Numbered from the stretch's first letter, positions 1-11,302 are shown. The stretch: DNA of 64,000 bases from Dromiciops gliroides (GCF_019393635.1 NC_057866.1:164566403-164630402), one strand, 5' to 3'. Notes: generated by a model from the sequence alone, not told the origin. Program-made: numbers and translations.

Positions 1-1145
1 AATATATTTTGACAATCCTGACCACAAAAAAACCCAAAGTACTTTTAGCCTACATGCTGTTTGATCAGTGACAAATCCACTAGACTTTATCTTCAGTAGG
101 TTCAATATCATGGTCACCTATGTTCCTGGACATCTCAAACTGCTGAATTTGGAAGAAAGAATCCAAGAACCCAAAGAATTGATCATTCTGACAAGTCCTC
201 CCTTTGGCTGACAACAAATACTACAGTCACTAAACCTCAGCCAAAGCTAATGTGCCAAAGTAGGTGGGAGATGCCTGTACTCAGGTCCAGTTGTCAAAAC
301 ACAAAACCCATACCCAAGGGAAATAGGTTCCTACGCCTTTTCTCATACCTATATGTCCCTCCTGAGAAGGACTCAGTATTAACCATGGCAACCCAGTGGC
401 TCATTCAAATCCTTACACATGGTCATTCGTGACTTTTTGTGGCCTCAAATGCAATGAGACATTGGCCAGTATGTTCAGAATGTGCTTGAAACAAAGAATC
501 ATTGGGCCAACTACCAATCTTACCACAACCCCAGCTAACCCCTCTACTCTACAGGGTAAGTCACAGACTACATCCTAGGGATCCAGTGTCAACCTAACTA
601 ACCAAAATGACCCACTTCCTTCCTGCCTTGTACCTCTCCCATCTGCCAATGGTGCCACTCATTCCTGAAGCAGTTTCTAGTTCCACAACCAGGCCCCCTT
701 ATATCATTCCAACCACAGCCCCTGGTTTGGTTCCTGATTTTTTTTTGTTTTTTGTTTTTTTGTTTTTTTGGTTGGTTTTGGGTTTTTTTGGGTGAGGCAA
801 TTGGGGTTAAGTGACTTGCCCAGGGTCACACAGCTAGTACATGTCAAGTGTCTGAGGCTGGATTTGAACTCAGGTTCTCCTGAATCCAGGGCCAGTGCTC
901 TATCCACTGCGCCATCTAGCTGCCCCCCTGGTTCCTGTTTTGAAACCGCTTTACTTTTGACCATTTAGATTTTCCTGGTATGTCATCCCATCTTGAAAGG
1001 ACTCAGAGAACATCAACTTGACTCTAATACGGTACCTCCAATGCTATACTTCCTACTGTTAGAAAGACTAATCCACTATTACCTGGCATGGAATTCTGTC
1101 ATGACAACTTAATCTGCTTGTCTACCCAGTGAACTCTATAGGGGT
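1..1145 (+). mobile_element. Decayed Ty3/gypsy-type pol fragment (RNase H end to integrase)
   Basis: Translating the + strand with frame changes gives an ordered series of Ty3/gypsy pol landmarks. At 89-130 IFSRFNIMVTYVPG resembles the C-terminal end of the RNase H domain. At 428-451 RDFLWPQM resembles the stretch just before the integrase zinc-binding cysteines. At 598-624 LTKMTHFLP resembles the integrase core segment, and at 1076-1110 LLPGMEFCHDN resembles the late integrase segment. Order and spacing fit pol once the S1 SINE at 737-928 is removed. Several in-frame stops and shifts show that it is a dead fossil. The reverse transcriptase part would lie left of the window; no LTR is seen. 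The lineage (Metaviridae-like) is inferred from these motifs only. Confidence 0.72.
737..928 (-). mobile_element. S1 SINE, antisense
   Basis: A T-rich stretch followed by the reverse complement of the S1 SINE, ending in the ctagctgcccc box. Flanked by the direct repeat tggttcctg (728-736 and 929-937). It is inserted in the gypsy-like pol fragment. Confidence 0.93.
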
Positions 1146-1189
1146 AGGTCTAAATATAGAATGCAAAGCAGTCATTCATGTTATTGTGC

Positions 1190-1241
1190 TTGTACATAGA
1201 GAGGTGGTATCTATGTTTGTACATAGAGAGGTGGTATCTAT
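1190..1241. repeat. Two-copy tandem repeat, 27-bp period
   Basis: A 25-base identical segment containing tacatagagaggtggtatct occurs at 1190-1214 and 1217-1241. It is followed by TATG/TATC-type low-complexity sequence to about 1325. Confidence 0.9.
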
Positions 1242-1329
1242 TCATATATGTATATGCATGTGCATCTATGTATATATGTTTAGATACAATGTGTTATGTA
1301 TGTACGTATTTCTATCTATCTATCATCAG

Positions 1330-1435
1330 TAGAATACAGGCCACTTGTGAGAATTATTTCATTCTTTGTCTTTGTGTCCTTACCACCTAGTACAATACTG
1401 GACACATAGTATTGATCGATCGCTTTTATTGTTGT
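1330..1435 (+). mobile_element. L2-like LINE 3' end
   Basis: Weak match to the L2 3' terminal signature (gtctttgtgtcc, then a 'tagtacaatactggacacatagta' type motif). Short and diverged. Confidence 0.5.
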
Positions 1436-1924
1436 TTGATAAGATAGCCTCAATTCATGGAGGGTAGCAAGGGCTGTGTCTAGGATTTGGTAGATTGATA
1501 GGGGTATAGACCCAAGAAGAGGACATGGAAGCTGGTACATAATGTGATGCCCTGGAACTGGTAGAGGTCTTTCATCAAATCCATCCCATAAGGCAGTGAT
1601 TTCTAGATTCAGGTACAAAATCCAAGGGGAGGTATAGTGTTTGTGCCCATGGCTCAAAAGCTGGACTGGAAGAAGATATGGTGAGTGATGTCTATGACTT
1701 TATCAATATGTCAGAACTGGTTAGAGGCTGGGGAATGTTAGCTGTTAAAATAAATCATCAGAACTCTGATCATTGGAAAACTGGTCAAATCCATGAATTT
1801 TAACTTCTAAAAAACATTCCCTCCCCTTTAATTCTCTACCTTGCAACAGGTCTTGGCATTCATCTGATCTTCCTGACCTAATTGGAATACTGTAATGTTT
1901 TAATCTCTCTCATACCTTCTGATA
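1436..1924. other. Unassigned non-coding sequence
   Basis: No gene, clear repeat family or regulatory element recognised. The antisense reading frame at 1316-1657 has no recognisable domain. Confidence 0.5.
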
Positions 1925-2117
1925 TAAATCTTACATTCAGAGGTAGAGAAGACTTCAGAAACTATCTAATCCTACCTTCTCATTTTATAAATGAGGACAC
2001 CGAGGCTTACTTGGGTTAAATGTCCTTGCCCAAGGTCAAAAGGTAGCAAACATCAGAGGTGAGATTTGAACCTAAATCCTTTAATTCCCAAATCAGCAAT
2101 CCTTCCACTGTTCCACA
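1925..2117 (-). mobile_element. MIR/MAR1-type CORE-SINE, antisense
   Basis: Shows the antisense CORE pattern: cattttataaatgaggacaccgag, then a 'ttgcccaaggtca' box, 'gatttgaacct' and 'ccactgttcca'. Diverged, hence old. Confidence 0.75.
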
Positions 2118-2790
2118 GGGTGTTGGTTGTATTTGCTATCGTTCCATTTGGACTCTACCTCCTTGGCCTCAAGATGACACTTTTATTTGCTTCCATTCAG
2201 GATTTTTCATATCACTGGCCCAGATCAACCCTATCTCTGGAAGAACACTATAGTTATACCTCTAGGATCCATTTCACAATAGGCTATCTTAGTGCAATAG
2301 GGCAATTTTCTTCCTAGAGCCAAGTAAACAACAAATTGGTGAAAAGGATAAAGATAATGCCATTTCATTTAATCACAGTGATTCCAGCGACAACCACACA
2401 AAGGTAATGCACAAAAAGAAAGACATTGAGACTGTCACAATTTTTCATCAATGTCACAATTTTCAATTAATGTAAACCAGTAGTACTTGCAAAAGACAGT
2501 CCAAAGGAGACCAAAAGGCCTCTTTTGTTGATCTCCTGGTTAAGCAGAGAAACATGGAAGCCAAGGGCAAAACTGATTTAGAGTACAAACTCATTTGCAA
2601 AACATTATGGTAGAAGATTAGAAGTGGTATCATATCACCACCTCCCCCCCTCCCCCCCCAAAAAAAAGCCTAGTGAAAGAAAAAGGAAAAGGTAAAAAAG
2701 TCTGGCACGAGAGCCAGTAAAACTAATTATTATGCCAGAGTATTTGTGGATGAAACCAGAAATAGTGTAATAGAAGTGAAAAGAACAGAT
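2118..2790. other. Unassigned non-coding sequence with poly-C/A run
   Basis: No gene seen. It contains a C-rich then A-rich run at about 2640-2668. Nothing else recognised. Confidence 0.5.
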
Positions 2791-2803
2791 CAGCCAACAT
2801 TTT

Positions 2804-2953
2804 TTCCCTGATAATGAGCATTTTTATTTAAGCTTTGAGTTCCAAATTCTATCCCTCTTTCCCTTCTTCCTCTCCCCCTCCCTAAGGTGGTAAGCAATCA
2901 AATATAGGTTATACTTGTGCAATTATGTAAAAGGTTACCATATTAGTAATTTT
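2804..2953 (-). mobile_element. Very short 5'-truncated L1 3' end, antisense
   Basis: About 150 bp of antisense L1 3' UTR (pyrimidine-rich ctttcccttcttcc block, then 'aaatataggttata'). Flanked by the direct repeat cagccaacatttt (2791-2803 and 2954-2966), which defines the insertion. Confidence 0.8.
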
Positions 2954-2969
2954 CAGCCAACATTTTAAA

Positions 2970-3465
2970 AATGAAATTTCTTCTTTTAAATTGAGTAAAA
3001 ATTTCTTCTTCATTTTTGTTTTTTATATTACATTCATTTCTGAATGTCACTTTAGCCCTTACCTACCAACCAGGCCATCTCTTGTAGTAAATATTTAAAA
3101 AGGGAAAGGAGTTCAGCTGACTCAACCATATCTGGTAGCATATACAATATTTCACACATGTAGTCACCCACCTCTGCACTGAAGGGAGAGCTGCACATTT
3201 TCTCAACTTTTCTCTGAGGCCGATATTGGTCATTATAATTACACAGTGCTCAGTTTCATTTTATTGTTCTTTTTATTGACATTGTTGTAGTTATTGTATA
3301 TATTGGTTTCCTGGTTCTAATGATCTCATTCTAAAGCAGATCATGTCCTTCTATGGTCCTCTAAATTCTTATTCATTGTTTCTTACATCACAGTGATATT
3401 CCATTACATTTCTGTGCCACAGTTTGTTTACCTATTCCCCAATGGTTGGGCACTTTATCTACTAG
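2970..3465 (-). mobile_element. Old L1 3' end, antisense
   Basis: Diverged antisense L1: starts with the 'ttacattcatttctgaat' 3' UTR pattern and ends with ORF2 C-terminal antisense landmarks (ccattacattt, then 'ctattccccaatggttgggca'). Confidence 0.7.
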
Positions 3466-3467
3466 TC

Positions 3468-3970
3468 TTTTTTTTTTCTTGACATATTTTGTTTCTTATA
3501 TAACCTACATATACCAACATAACCCTTCCCCTCCCAGAGAGTCATCCTTTATATTAAAGAATAAGAACTAATCAATACATCAAAAACATCTGATCTGTGT
3601 TTTCCACAGTCATATTTCTCCATCTCTGCAAAGAATAAGAAGAGACATCTTTTTTGGTGCCCAGCTTAGTCAGTATAATTTGATAACATTCAAGGGTTTC
3701 TTTTGTTTTAGTCGTGTGGTTCTTTACATTTATGTTTTGTAGTCATTGTGTATATTTCTTTCCTGGTTCTCTTCACTTCCCTGCCCATCAGTTTATAGTA
3801 TTCTTCCTAAGCTTCTCTATATTCAATGTATTCAACTTTTCTTATGGCATAGTAATATTTCATTACATTCACTTATCTCAATAGATTTAACCATCCCCCA
3901 ATCAATAGGCATATACTTTGTGTACTATTCTTGGCTACTATAAAAAGTGCTGCTATAAATATATTGCTAA
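3468..3970 (-). mobile_element. Second old L1 3' end, antisense
   Basis: Repeats the landmark order of the neighbouring copy, so it is a separate insertion: T-rich start, 3' UTR, 'tttcctggttctcttcactt', 'ccatcccccaatcaatagg', then 'gtgctgctataaatat'. Confidence 0.72.
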
Positions 3971-3995
3971 AAAGAGGGTTTGTTAGTATTTTTTA

Positions 3996-5424
3996 AATAG
4001 TATTTTATTTTATTTTTTCCAATTACATGTAAATACAGTTTTCAACATTCATTTTTTTTGAGGGGCAATGGGGGTTAAGTGACTTGCCCAGGGTCACACA
4101 GCTAGTAAGTGTCAAGTGTCTGAGGTCGGATTTGAACTCAGGTCCTCCTGAATCCTGGGCCGGTGCTTTATCCACTGCACCACCTAGCTGCCCCCAAATC
4201 TTTTTTTTCCAACATTCATTTTTGTAAGATTTTGAGTTCCATATTTTTCTCCCTCTTTCCTTTTCCTCATCCCTCCCCAAAATAGCAAGCAATCTGACAG
4301 CTTATACAGTACAATCATGTTAAACATATTTCCACATTAGTCAATAAACTAACAACAAAATTGAAAATAGTATGCTTTAATTTGCATTGAGATTCCTTAG
4401 TTCTTTTTGTGGATGTGTAGAGTATTTTCCATCATGAGTCTTTTAGATTTGTCTTGGATCATTGTATTGCTAAGAAGAGTTAAGTATAACACAGTTGATC
4501 ATTACACAATGTTGCTGTTACTGTGTACCATGTTCTCCTGGTTCTGCTCACTTCACTCAACATCAGTTCATGTAAATCTTTCCAGCTTTTTCTGAAATCC
4601 ATCTATTCATCATTTCTTATAACACAATACTATTCCATTACATTCATATACCACAACTTGTTCAGCCATTCCCCAATTGATAGCATCCTCTCAATTTCTA
4701 GTTCTTTGCCACCACAAAAAGAGCAGCTATAAATATTTTGGTGCATGTGGGTCATTTCCCCTTTTTTATGATCTCTTTGGGATATTAATCTAGTAGTGCT
4801 ATTGCTGGGTCAAAGGGTATGGAAAGTTATATAGCCCTTTGGGCATAGTTCCAAACTGCTCTCCAGAATGGTTGGATCAGTTCACAACTCCACCCAAAAT
4901 GCATCATTGTTCCAATTTTCCTACATGTTCTCCAACATTTATTATTTTCCTTTTTTGTCATATTAGCCAATCTGATAGGTGTGAGGTGGTACCTCAGAGT
5001 AGTTTTAATTTGTATTTCTCTAATCAGTAGTGATTGAGAATATTTTTTCAGTTGACAACAGATAGTTTTAATTTTTTCCTCTGAAAACTTCCTGTTTGTA
5101 TGACTTGTATTCTTATAAATTTGATTCCATTTTCTCTATATTTTAGAAATGAGGCTCTTATCAGAAATACTGGCTGTAAATTTTTTTCCAGCTTTCAGCT
5201 TTCCTTCTAGTCTTGGTTGCATTGGTTTTGTTTGTATAAAACCTTTTAAATTTAATGTAATCAAAATGATCCATTTTGCATTTCATAATGTTCTCTATTT
5301 CATCTTTGGTCATAAATTATTCCCTTCTCCATAGATCTGACAGATAAATTATTTCTTCCTCTTCTAATTTGCCTATGGTGTCACCATTTATGTCTCTATC
5401 ATTTATAGGGTCTTCTGGTATTTC

Positions 5425-5426
<2 letters not shown>
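3996..5426 (-). mobile_element. L1 3' part, antisense, split by a SINE
   Basis: Begins at the 3' tail (ttccaattacatgtaaa) and reads backward through the 3' UTR and about 1 kb of the ORF2 C-terminal region. Landmarks are 'ctcctggttctgctcactt', 'gccattccccaattgata', 'attgctgggtcaaagg' and 'ccaatctgataggtgtgagg'; the ORF2 part continues to about 5420. Interrupted by an S1 SINE at 4057-4209. No reading frame is intact. Confidence 0.88.
4057..4209 (-). mobile_element. S1 SINE, antisense, inside L1
   Basis: Complete antisense S1 with the host sequence caacattcattttt repeated on both sides (4043-4056 and 4210-4223). The host is the antisense L1 tail. Confidence 0.92.

Positions 5427-5457
<31 letters not shown>
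5427..5457. repeat. (GT)n microsatellite
   Basis: About 15 uninterrupted GT units at the junction of the L1 fragment and an S1 remnant. Confidence 0.95.
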
Positions 5458-5460
<3 letters not shown>

Positions 5461-5577
5461 CAGAGTTAAGTGACTTGCTTAGGATTGCATAGCTAGTAAG
5501 TATTTGAGGCCATATTTGAACTCAGGTCCTCTTGACTCCAGGGCCAGTGTTCTGTCCACTGTGCCTCCTTGCTATAC
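5458..5577 (-). mobile_element. Diverged S1/MIR-type SINE, antisense
   Basis: Recognisable 'gttaagtgacttgct', 'agctagtaagtatttgagg', 'tttgaactcaggtcctc' and 'gtccactgtgcc' boxes. More diverged than the other S1 copies. Confidence 0.75.
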
Positions 5578-5765
5578 CTCTGCTAGTATTTCTAAAGAGA
5601 TTTATTCTCAACAATGATGAGCATGGAAACACTACATCTTGACTCAAGCACATCAATGCCCAAGTTACTATGTGAAAAGGTAACAATGACCCTTAAGAAG
5701 ACACAGTTAAGCAGAATAATTAGACCTAATAAACAGCAGAAATGTTTTGAAGGTGATACAATTTT

Positions 5766-5924
5766 CTTCCCTTTTTTTTTGGGGGGGGGACAGGGCAATG
5801 GGGGTTAAGTGACTTGCCCAGGGTCACACAGCTAGTAAGTGTCAAGTATCTGAGGTCGGATTTGAACTCAGGTTCTCCTGAATCCAGGGCTGGTGCTTTA
5901 TCCACTGTGCCACCTAGCTGCCCC
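5766..5924 (-). mobile_element. S1 SINE, antisense
   Basis: Full antisense S1 with an 18-bp perfect target duplication, tgaaggtgatacaatttt (5748-5765 and 5925-5942). Confidence 0.97.
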
Positions 5925-6174
5925 TGAAGGTGATACAATTTTAAAAAATACTCATGAGACAGAAATATGCAGATCTTTACAGGCATCTTTTCAGTCACAG
6001 GTCTGACAAAGTCATATTGAATATGAACCCATTGACTCCATAGTGCATTGATTTTGTTAAAAAATACTTTTAGCTTGGTTGAACAAATAGCAGCCTTATA
6101 GATTCTCTTCACATATATTAAAATCACAAAAGGCTGTCATATTTATGAAGAATAGGGGTTATAAAATACACAGG

Positions 6175-6345
6175 CAGATAAATGCCCTGTACCACTCGGA
6201 ACATGGATCCAACTGGACCTGTCATTTTCCACATAGATCATAAACTCCTCCATGGCAATGATTGTGTATATATTATTTTTATTCTTATATCCCCAACTAC
6301 TATCAAAGTCTGTCTAGTAAGTGTTTATTAATATTTGTTGAATTT
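6175..6345 (+). mobile_element. L2-like LINE 3' end
   Basis: Carries 'ttatatccccaactacta' and 'agtaagtgtttattaatatttgttgaa', the pattern of an L2 3' terminus. Confidence 0.6.
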
Positions 6346-6397
6346 AAATATTTGAAGAGAAATACAAATTCAGGCTTCTATTTTGGGGATAGTTAAT

Positions 6398-6565
6398 GTT
6401 CAATTGATAAATATTTAACTGCATGTCAATATAATTGGTTTTCTTTGTAATCATAAGTCTTTTATTTTATGTATTTAAAAATTATTCTCAGAAGGGGTCA
6501 TAGGCTAATCCACATTGCCAAAGGGGTCTATGATCTTCCCCTGCAAAAAAAGTATGGAAATATTT
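6398..6565. repeat. Interspersed repeat of unassigned family (copy 1 of 3)
   Basis: Shares the order 'tttattttatgtatttaaaa', 'ttctcagaaggggtcata', 'gccaaaggggtctatga' with 10150-10315 and, in reverse, with 54120-54300. An old repeat; I cannot name the family with certainty. Confidence 0.65.
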
Positions 6566-6574
6566 AACCCAAAC

Positions 6575-6800
6575 CTGTAGAAGAATTCTCTCTATCACCA
6601 AATCCCTGAGAAGGGTTCATCCAGACTCTGCCTGAAGATCTTCTGTCCTCAGTGGAAAAGGAGCCCCTTTCCTCCTGAGGCAGCCTGTTACACCTCTGGT
6701 TTGCTCTAATTGGTAAATTTTTCCTTACATCAGGTCCAAATTTGCCTCTTTGCATCTTCTAACCATGCTCCTAGTTCTTTCCTCTGGGGCTAAGCAGAAT
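6575..6800 (-). mobile_element. L3/CR1-type LINE 3' region, antisense
   Basis: Shows 'cagcctgttacacctctgg', 'ttccttacatcaggtcc' and 'ctagttctttcctctggggc', in the order seen in antisense L3/CR1 3' ends. Two other pieces of the same family occur at 32170-32420 and 35585-35905. Confidence 0.65.
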
Positions 6801-7224
6801 TAATTATTTAAAATCATTCACTTTAAAAAATTACAGTTCCTAAATATCTCAGCTTTTGCTTGTGATTAATGGTTTCTGAAATCTTGAAATTAGAGCTTTT
6901 TAGAATTGGCAATTTGAGTCAATTCCCAGCTCTGTCACTTATTTCCCTACCCATACACTGCCTACTTAACTAGGCCATCTATACATATTCATTATTATGA
7001 AGCATTTAATGATCTTTTAAAGACAAATGAGCATCATTATTTGAATCCTTGAATAAAACCTGGTATGAATATACTCTGTCACAATACTGGGATTTTTTCC
7101 TTCAAAAAATATTTTGCTGGTTAGAGGAAGCAACCTGTAGAAAAATTATCATTCTTAAAAAAAGTATTCCCTTTCATGTTCTTAAATGTAACAAAATGCC
7201 TAGCTCAAAGTAACAGAACTACAG

Positions 7225-7360
7225 AGCCACAGAATGTTGGAAACAGCACTAACCTCCCTTGTGCTCTATCGAGTCTGAATCCTCACTTTTTCCAAGTGAG
7301 AAAACTAAGGTCCAGAGAAATGAAATGGTTTGCCTAAGGTTACATAGGGAGTAAATTCGT
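7225..7360 (-). mobile_element. MIR/MAR1-type SINE, antisense
   Basis: Antisense CORE boxes: 'gagaaaactaaggtccagag', 'ggtttgcctaaggttacata'. Its right part lies in a duplicated segment. Confidence 0.7.
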
Positions 7361-7516
7361 ATTCAAAAGAGAAAGGGGAAAAAAGGAGAGGGAAAGGGAC
7401 ATTCAAGAGAAACAAGAACAAAAAAAATGGGAGTATTTATGCAATACCTTTCATTTCCTCCTTTACTAAGAATATGGATAGAGAGCCTGGCTTCTGAGTA
7501 AGGAAGACTTGGGTTC
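7299..7516. repeat. Local duplication, copy 1
   Basis: A segment of about 200 bp that recurs at 8787-8982. Shared non-repeat text includes 'gagaaacaagaacaaaaa', 'atgggagtatt', 'taagaatatggata' and 'gaagacttgggtt'. Copy 1 has a purine-rich insertion near 7380. Confidence 0.85.
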
Positions 7517-7640
7517 CAATTCCAGCTCTGACACCTACTGGCTGCGTGACCCAGACAGCGCACACACCCTCTCAATGCCCCTAAGCAACTCTCTAACACT
7601 GCATATTTATTGAAGAGAAGCTATTAATCTACATTAGCAG
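7480..7640 (+). mobile_element. MIR-like SINE with 'caactctctaa' 3' extension
   Basis: Sense SINE boxes 'gggttccaattccagctctg' and 'ggctgcgtgacc', followed by the 'agcaactctctaacact' extension seen in other copies in this window. Confidence 0.6.
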
Positions 7641-8080
7641 AGAAAGTTCATCATTGGGAGCTCTCCACCATGATGAAATCACTAGTGGATGCACAGATGG
7701 ATAAACTCTCTATAAGTTACTTAACTGTATCTAGTTTCCTCAGGGGAAAAATAGGCATATTATTACCTCCCATGACCTCCCTCCCAGGCATATAAAAGCA
7801 AATAATATTTGAGAGGAGAAATTCAAGTTCCATAGAAGTGGGGAAATTGTGTGGCTTGGAAATAACATTTAGTACTTTCTTAGACATGTGCTTAAAAATA
7901 AAGTATGAATTATAACTTTGTAACAAGAAAAATCAATAGTTGGAGTTTATTGGCTTAATATGAATTATGTGAACTCCTGTTTTTCATTTTCCAAAAAACA
8001 GATGAGGTGTGGAGTCAAACAGATCTGTGATTTTATCAGTATGGGGAACATTCTCCCCTAAGAAGGCTCCCAACTGTGTT
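7641..8080. other. Unassigned non-coding sequence
   Basis: Nothing recognised; no conserved reading frame. Confidence 0.5.
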
Positions 8081-8084
8081 TCGT

Positions 8085-8345
8085 TTTTTGCTGTAGTTGT
8101 AATTTTCAGTTGTATCTGACTCTTTGTAATCCCATTTGGGGCTTTCTTGGCAAAGATACTTGAGTGGTTTGCCATTTCCTTCTCTAGCTCATTTTTATAG
8201 ATGAGGAAACTGAGACAAACTTAGTTAAGTGACTTGCCCAGGGTCACACACTGAGTAAGTATCTGAGACCAGATTTCAACTCCAGAAAGAGAAATATTCC
8301 TGATTCTACACCCTGTGCTTTATCCACTGCACCTCCTAGCTGCTC
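8085..8345 (-). mobile_element. S2 (MAR-like) SINE, antisense
   Basis: Shows the long-SINE tail boxes 'cccatttggggctttcttgg' and 'gagtggtttgccatttcctt', then the CORE boxes and 'tatccactgcacctcctagctgc'. Confidence 0.9.
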
Positions 8346-8780
8346 ATGTCTGCTTTAAAGTAGATAATTAGCAGGGCTAATATCAGAGCAGGTTTGAATT
8401 TACCTAACTGAAAAAAACCCTGTTTTTACAAAATTGTACTCAATTGTAGACACTCTAAAATCTACTCAGATGTAGATTTTGGTTGTTAAAAAAATATCCT
8501 ATGCATATATTCAAACAGTTATTTAGTGCTTGTATACCTTACCCATAAAAATACCCCCAAACTGGTCCACTTTTAGGGACTGCTATAATGATAGATGTAC
8601 TGTTCTCCTCACTAGACCTCAATCAGCTAAATGACCTTGTACTCAGACTGCTTCATAACGCTTGAATATGCAACTGAGAGTTTTTCTTCTATTGCAGAGG
8701 TAAAGAATGCCTCATACTCACATTTGGAGGAACATTAGGACTGATAAGGTTTGTTCTTTTTCTCATCTCAATTTAGAAAA
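8346..8780. other. Unassigned non-coding sequence
   Basis: No gene or repeat family recognised. Confidence 0.5.
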
Positions 8781-8786
8781 AGAAAT

Positions 8787-8982
8787 TAGAAAACTGAGGT
8801 GCAGAGAAATGAAATAATTTGCCTAAGATCACATTGGGAGTAAATTCACATTCAAAAGAGAAAGGAACATTCAGGAGAAACAAGAACAAAAAACAAAAAT
8901 GGGAGTATTCATGCAGTACCTTTCATTACCTCTTTTACTAAGAATATGGATAAAGAGCCTGAGTAGGGAAGACTTGGGTTTG
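8787..8982. repeat. Local duplication, copy 2
   Basis: Same order and orientation as 7299-7516, about 1.48 kb downstream, with scattered substitutions and no purine-rich insertion. Confidence 0.85.
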
Positions 8983-9039
8983 AACCCAGATTATCCTGAT
9001 TCCAAGCCCAGAAATTTATTCATGGTGCTGCATCTGGGA

Positions 9040-9285
9040 AGGTAGGTGGTATGGTAGATAGAGTGCCTGGCCTAGAATCAAGAAGACTCATCTTCTTGAG
9101 TTCAAATCTGTTCTCAGACACTTACTAGTTGTGTGACCCTGGACAAGTCACTTCACCCTATTTGCCTCACTTTGCTCATCTATAAAATGAGCTAGAAAAG
9201 GAAATAGCAATTCCACTCCACTATCCGCTAAGAAAACCTCAAATGGAGTCATGAAGAGTTAGATGTGAACAACAAGAAGCTGAAT
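9040..9285 (+). mobile_element. S2 (MAR-like) SINE, sense
   Basis: The only clear sense S2 copy: 'gtagatagagtgcctggcct', 'gtgtgaccctggacaagtca', then 'aaaacctcaaatggagtcatg' and a short 'aacaacaag' tail. Confidence 0.88.
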
Positions 9286-9489
9286 CTGGAGTGCTTAGAA
9301 GCTAGGGAATGATAGTAGCTATGAGAAGGAAGCACAACATCTCAAAGGTGCACTTAGTCCATGATAACTATGATGATGCCAGTCATATAACTTTAGGCAG
9401 TAGGTTCCATCTATTAAATAAGAATAAATCAGGGACACCACTGAGTCCCATCTATAAAATGAGACTAAATAAGGGATCATTTTTATTTG

Positions 9490-10125
9490 CTTTTTAAAAT
9501 AATTTTAAAATTATATCTTGGGGTTTTTTCTTATATCATCGTACTTTTCCCCTGTATTTCTGCCCCCTCCCAGAAAACCATCCCATATAATAAATAATAT
9601 TTTTAAGGACAAAAAGGAGAAAAATCAGCATAACATCCATACATAGAAAAAGTCTTAAAATACATACAGTGTATGATACTTGTGGATGTCTTCTCTTATT
9701 TCTTCTTTTAAACCACATCCTTTAAAATTTTGCAATTTTTATTTTGCTATATGATTGTTCTTTCTATTTACATCATTGTAGTTGCTGCTCATATTGTTTT
9801 ATTGGCTCTTGCTTACTTAACTCTGCATCCATTAAAGTAGATTTTTCCATGCTTCTCTTATTCATTACATTAATCATTTCTTAACAGCAGAATAATATTC
9901 CATAATATTCACATACCACAATCTATTTAACCATTCCCCGATATAGGAGCATCTACTTTGTTTCCAATTCTTTGCTATTAGCAAGAAAAATACTGCTATA
10001 AATATTTTGGTATATCTTATGATTTTCTTCTTATTGATGGCTTCCTAGGGATAGAACCCTAATAATGGAATTTCTAGGTCAAAGAGGATGAGCATTTTAA
10101 CCACTTTATTTGCATAGGTTGGAGG
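9490..10125 (-). mobile_element. Old L1 3' end, antisense
   Basis: Diverged antisense L1: 'ttccataatattcacatacc', 'ccattccccgatatagg', 'tactgctataaatatttt' and 'tggaatttctaggtcaaag' in order. Confidence 0.75.
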
Positions 10126-10149
10126 TTTTAAAATCTGGAGTCCAGGAAC

Positions 10150-10318
10150 TTGCTTTTAAAAATATTTTAATAACTGTATTTCAATGTAATTGGCTTCTTT
10201 TTAATCCTATATATTTTATTTTATGCATTTAAAAAATTTCTGAGAAGGGATCCATTGGCTTCACTAGACTGCAAAAGGTGTACATGCCAGAAAAAAATTA
10301 AGAACCTCTAGACTAGAT
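10150..10318. repeat. Interspersed repeat of unassigned family (copy 2 of 3)
   Basis: Same orientation and order as 6398-6565: 'tttattttatgcatttaaaa', 'tctgagaagggatcca', 'actgcaaaaggtgtaca', then 'ttaagaacctct'. Confidence 0.65.
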
Positions 10319-11302
10319 GATCTTTCAGTTCTAGCTGTAATATTTAATGACCACAAAATTTATATGCTTTGCATTGAAGATACAGAGTAAAAATGCATTT
10401 GTGTGTGAGGTGCATGTGGAGGGGGAGGGGGGGGTGTTCAGATAAAGTGCTTTGAGAAGCATAGATGAAAAGGAAAACAAACGTTTTAAATGGCAGCAAA
10501 ATCAAGAGAATGGTAGCCTGTTTCGGTCTAAGTCTTATTTCTACTGTGTTGAGATGCACATGTGGTCTGAGGTGCTGCTTGGGCCTCTTATCTCTCTGCC
10601 TTTTTACTTTTTATTCCTTCCTTTCAGGGCTGTTTGGGAAAATGTGGAATTTGTTATTAAGAAAGATAATAATATGAGTTATTATTACTTTGTTTTAATA
10701 TTTATGCCTATCCAGACTCACCAATTCACTCCCCCTTCACATTGATGAAATCTGACTCATCACTTCCATTTCTCAGAGAAGAACTTGGCAGAGGGTGAAC
10801 AATGACTGGAAGCATGAGATGGCAAAAAAAAAAAAAAGCTTCAGCATTTTGCAGCTTGAAAAGGCTATGATGCCCTTTACATATTATATAATGGAGCCAT
10901 TGGAAAACTGCCTCTGAAATCAAAGCACTCTTGCCCAAAGAAGAGTGTATGTTTATTCCTTTGAAAAAAACACTATCTCATACAAGTTCACAGTTTCTCA
11001 TATAATCTTTTTTTGGCTGTTTTTCATACATTAAAAATGTTTGTGTTTGTTAATTTTTTGTGTTTTAAAAAAAATTTTAAAGTCAACAACAAAAAGATTT
11101 TTAAACATATGGAAGTATGAAGAGAAACAGAAATGAGAGAAGATGCTTGGGGCAAGTCACATATTCAAAGGCCATATTTAATGAAGTTTCTTTTGAAGGA
11201 GCTTACCTGCTAATTTGTTATTTTTATCTATTTAAAAATATTATTTGCAGAAAAAGGCAGTGAACATTCTTCTAAGGGCAACCTTGGAATAAGTGCAAAA
11301 TT
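10319..11302. other. Unassigned non-coding sequence
   Basis: G-rich run at about 10421-10434 and an A-run near 10826. The several short reading frames have no recognisable domain. Confidence 0.5.
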
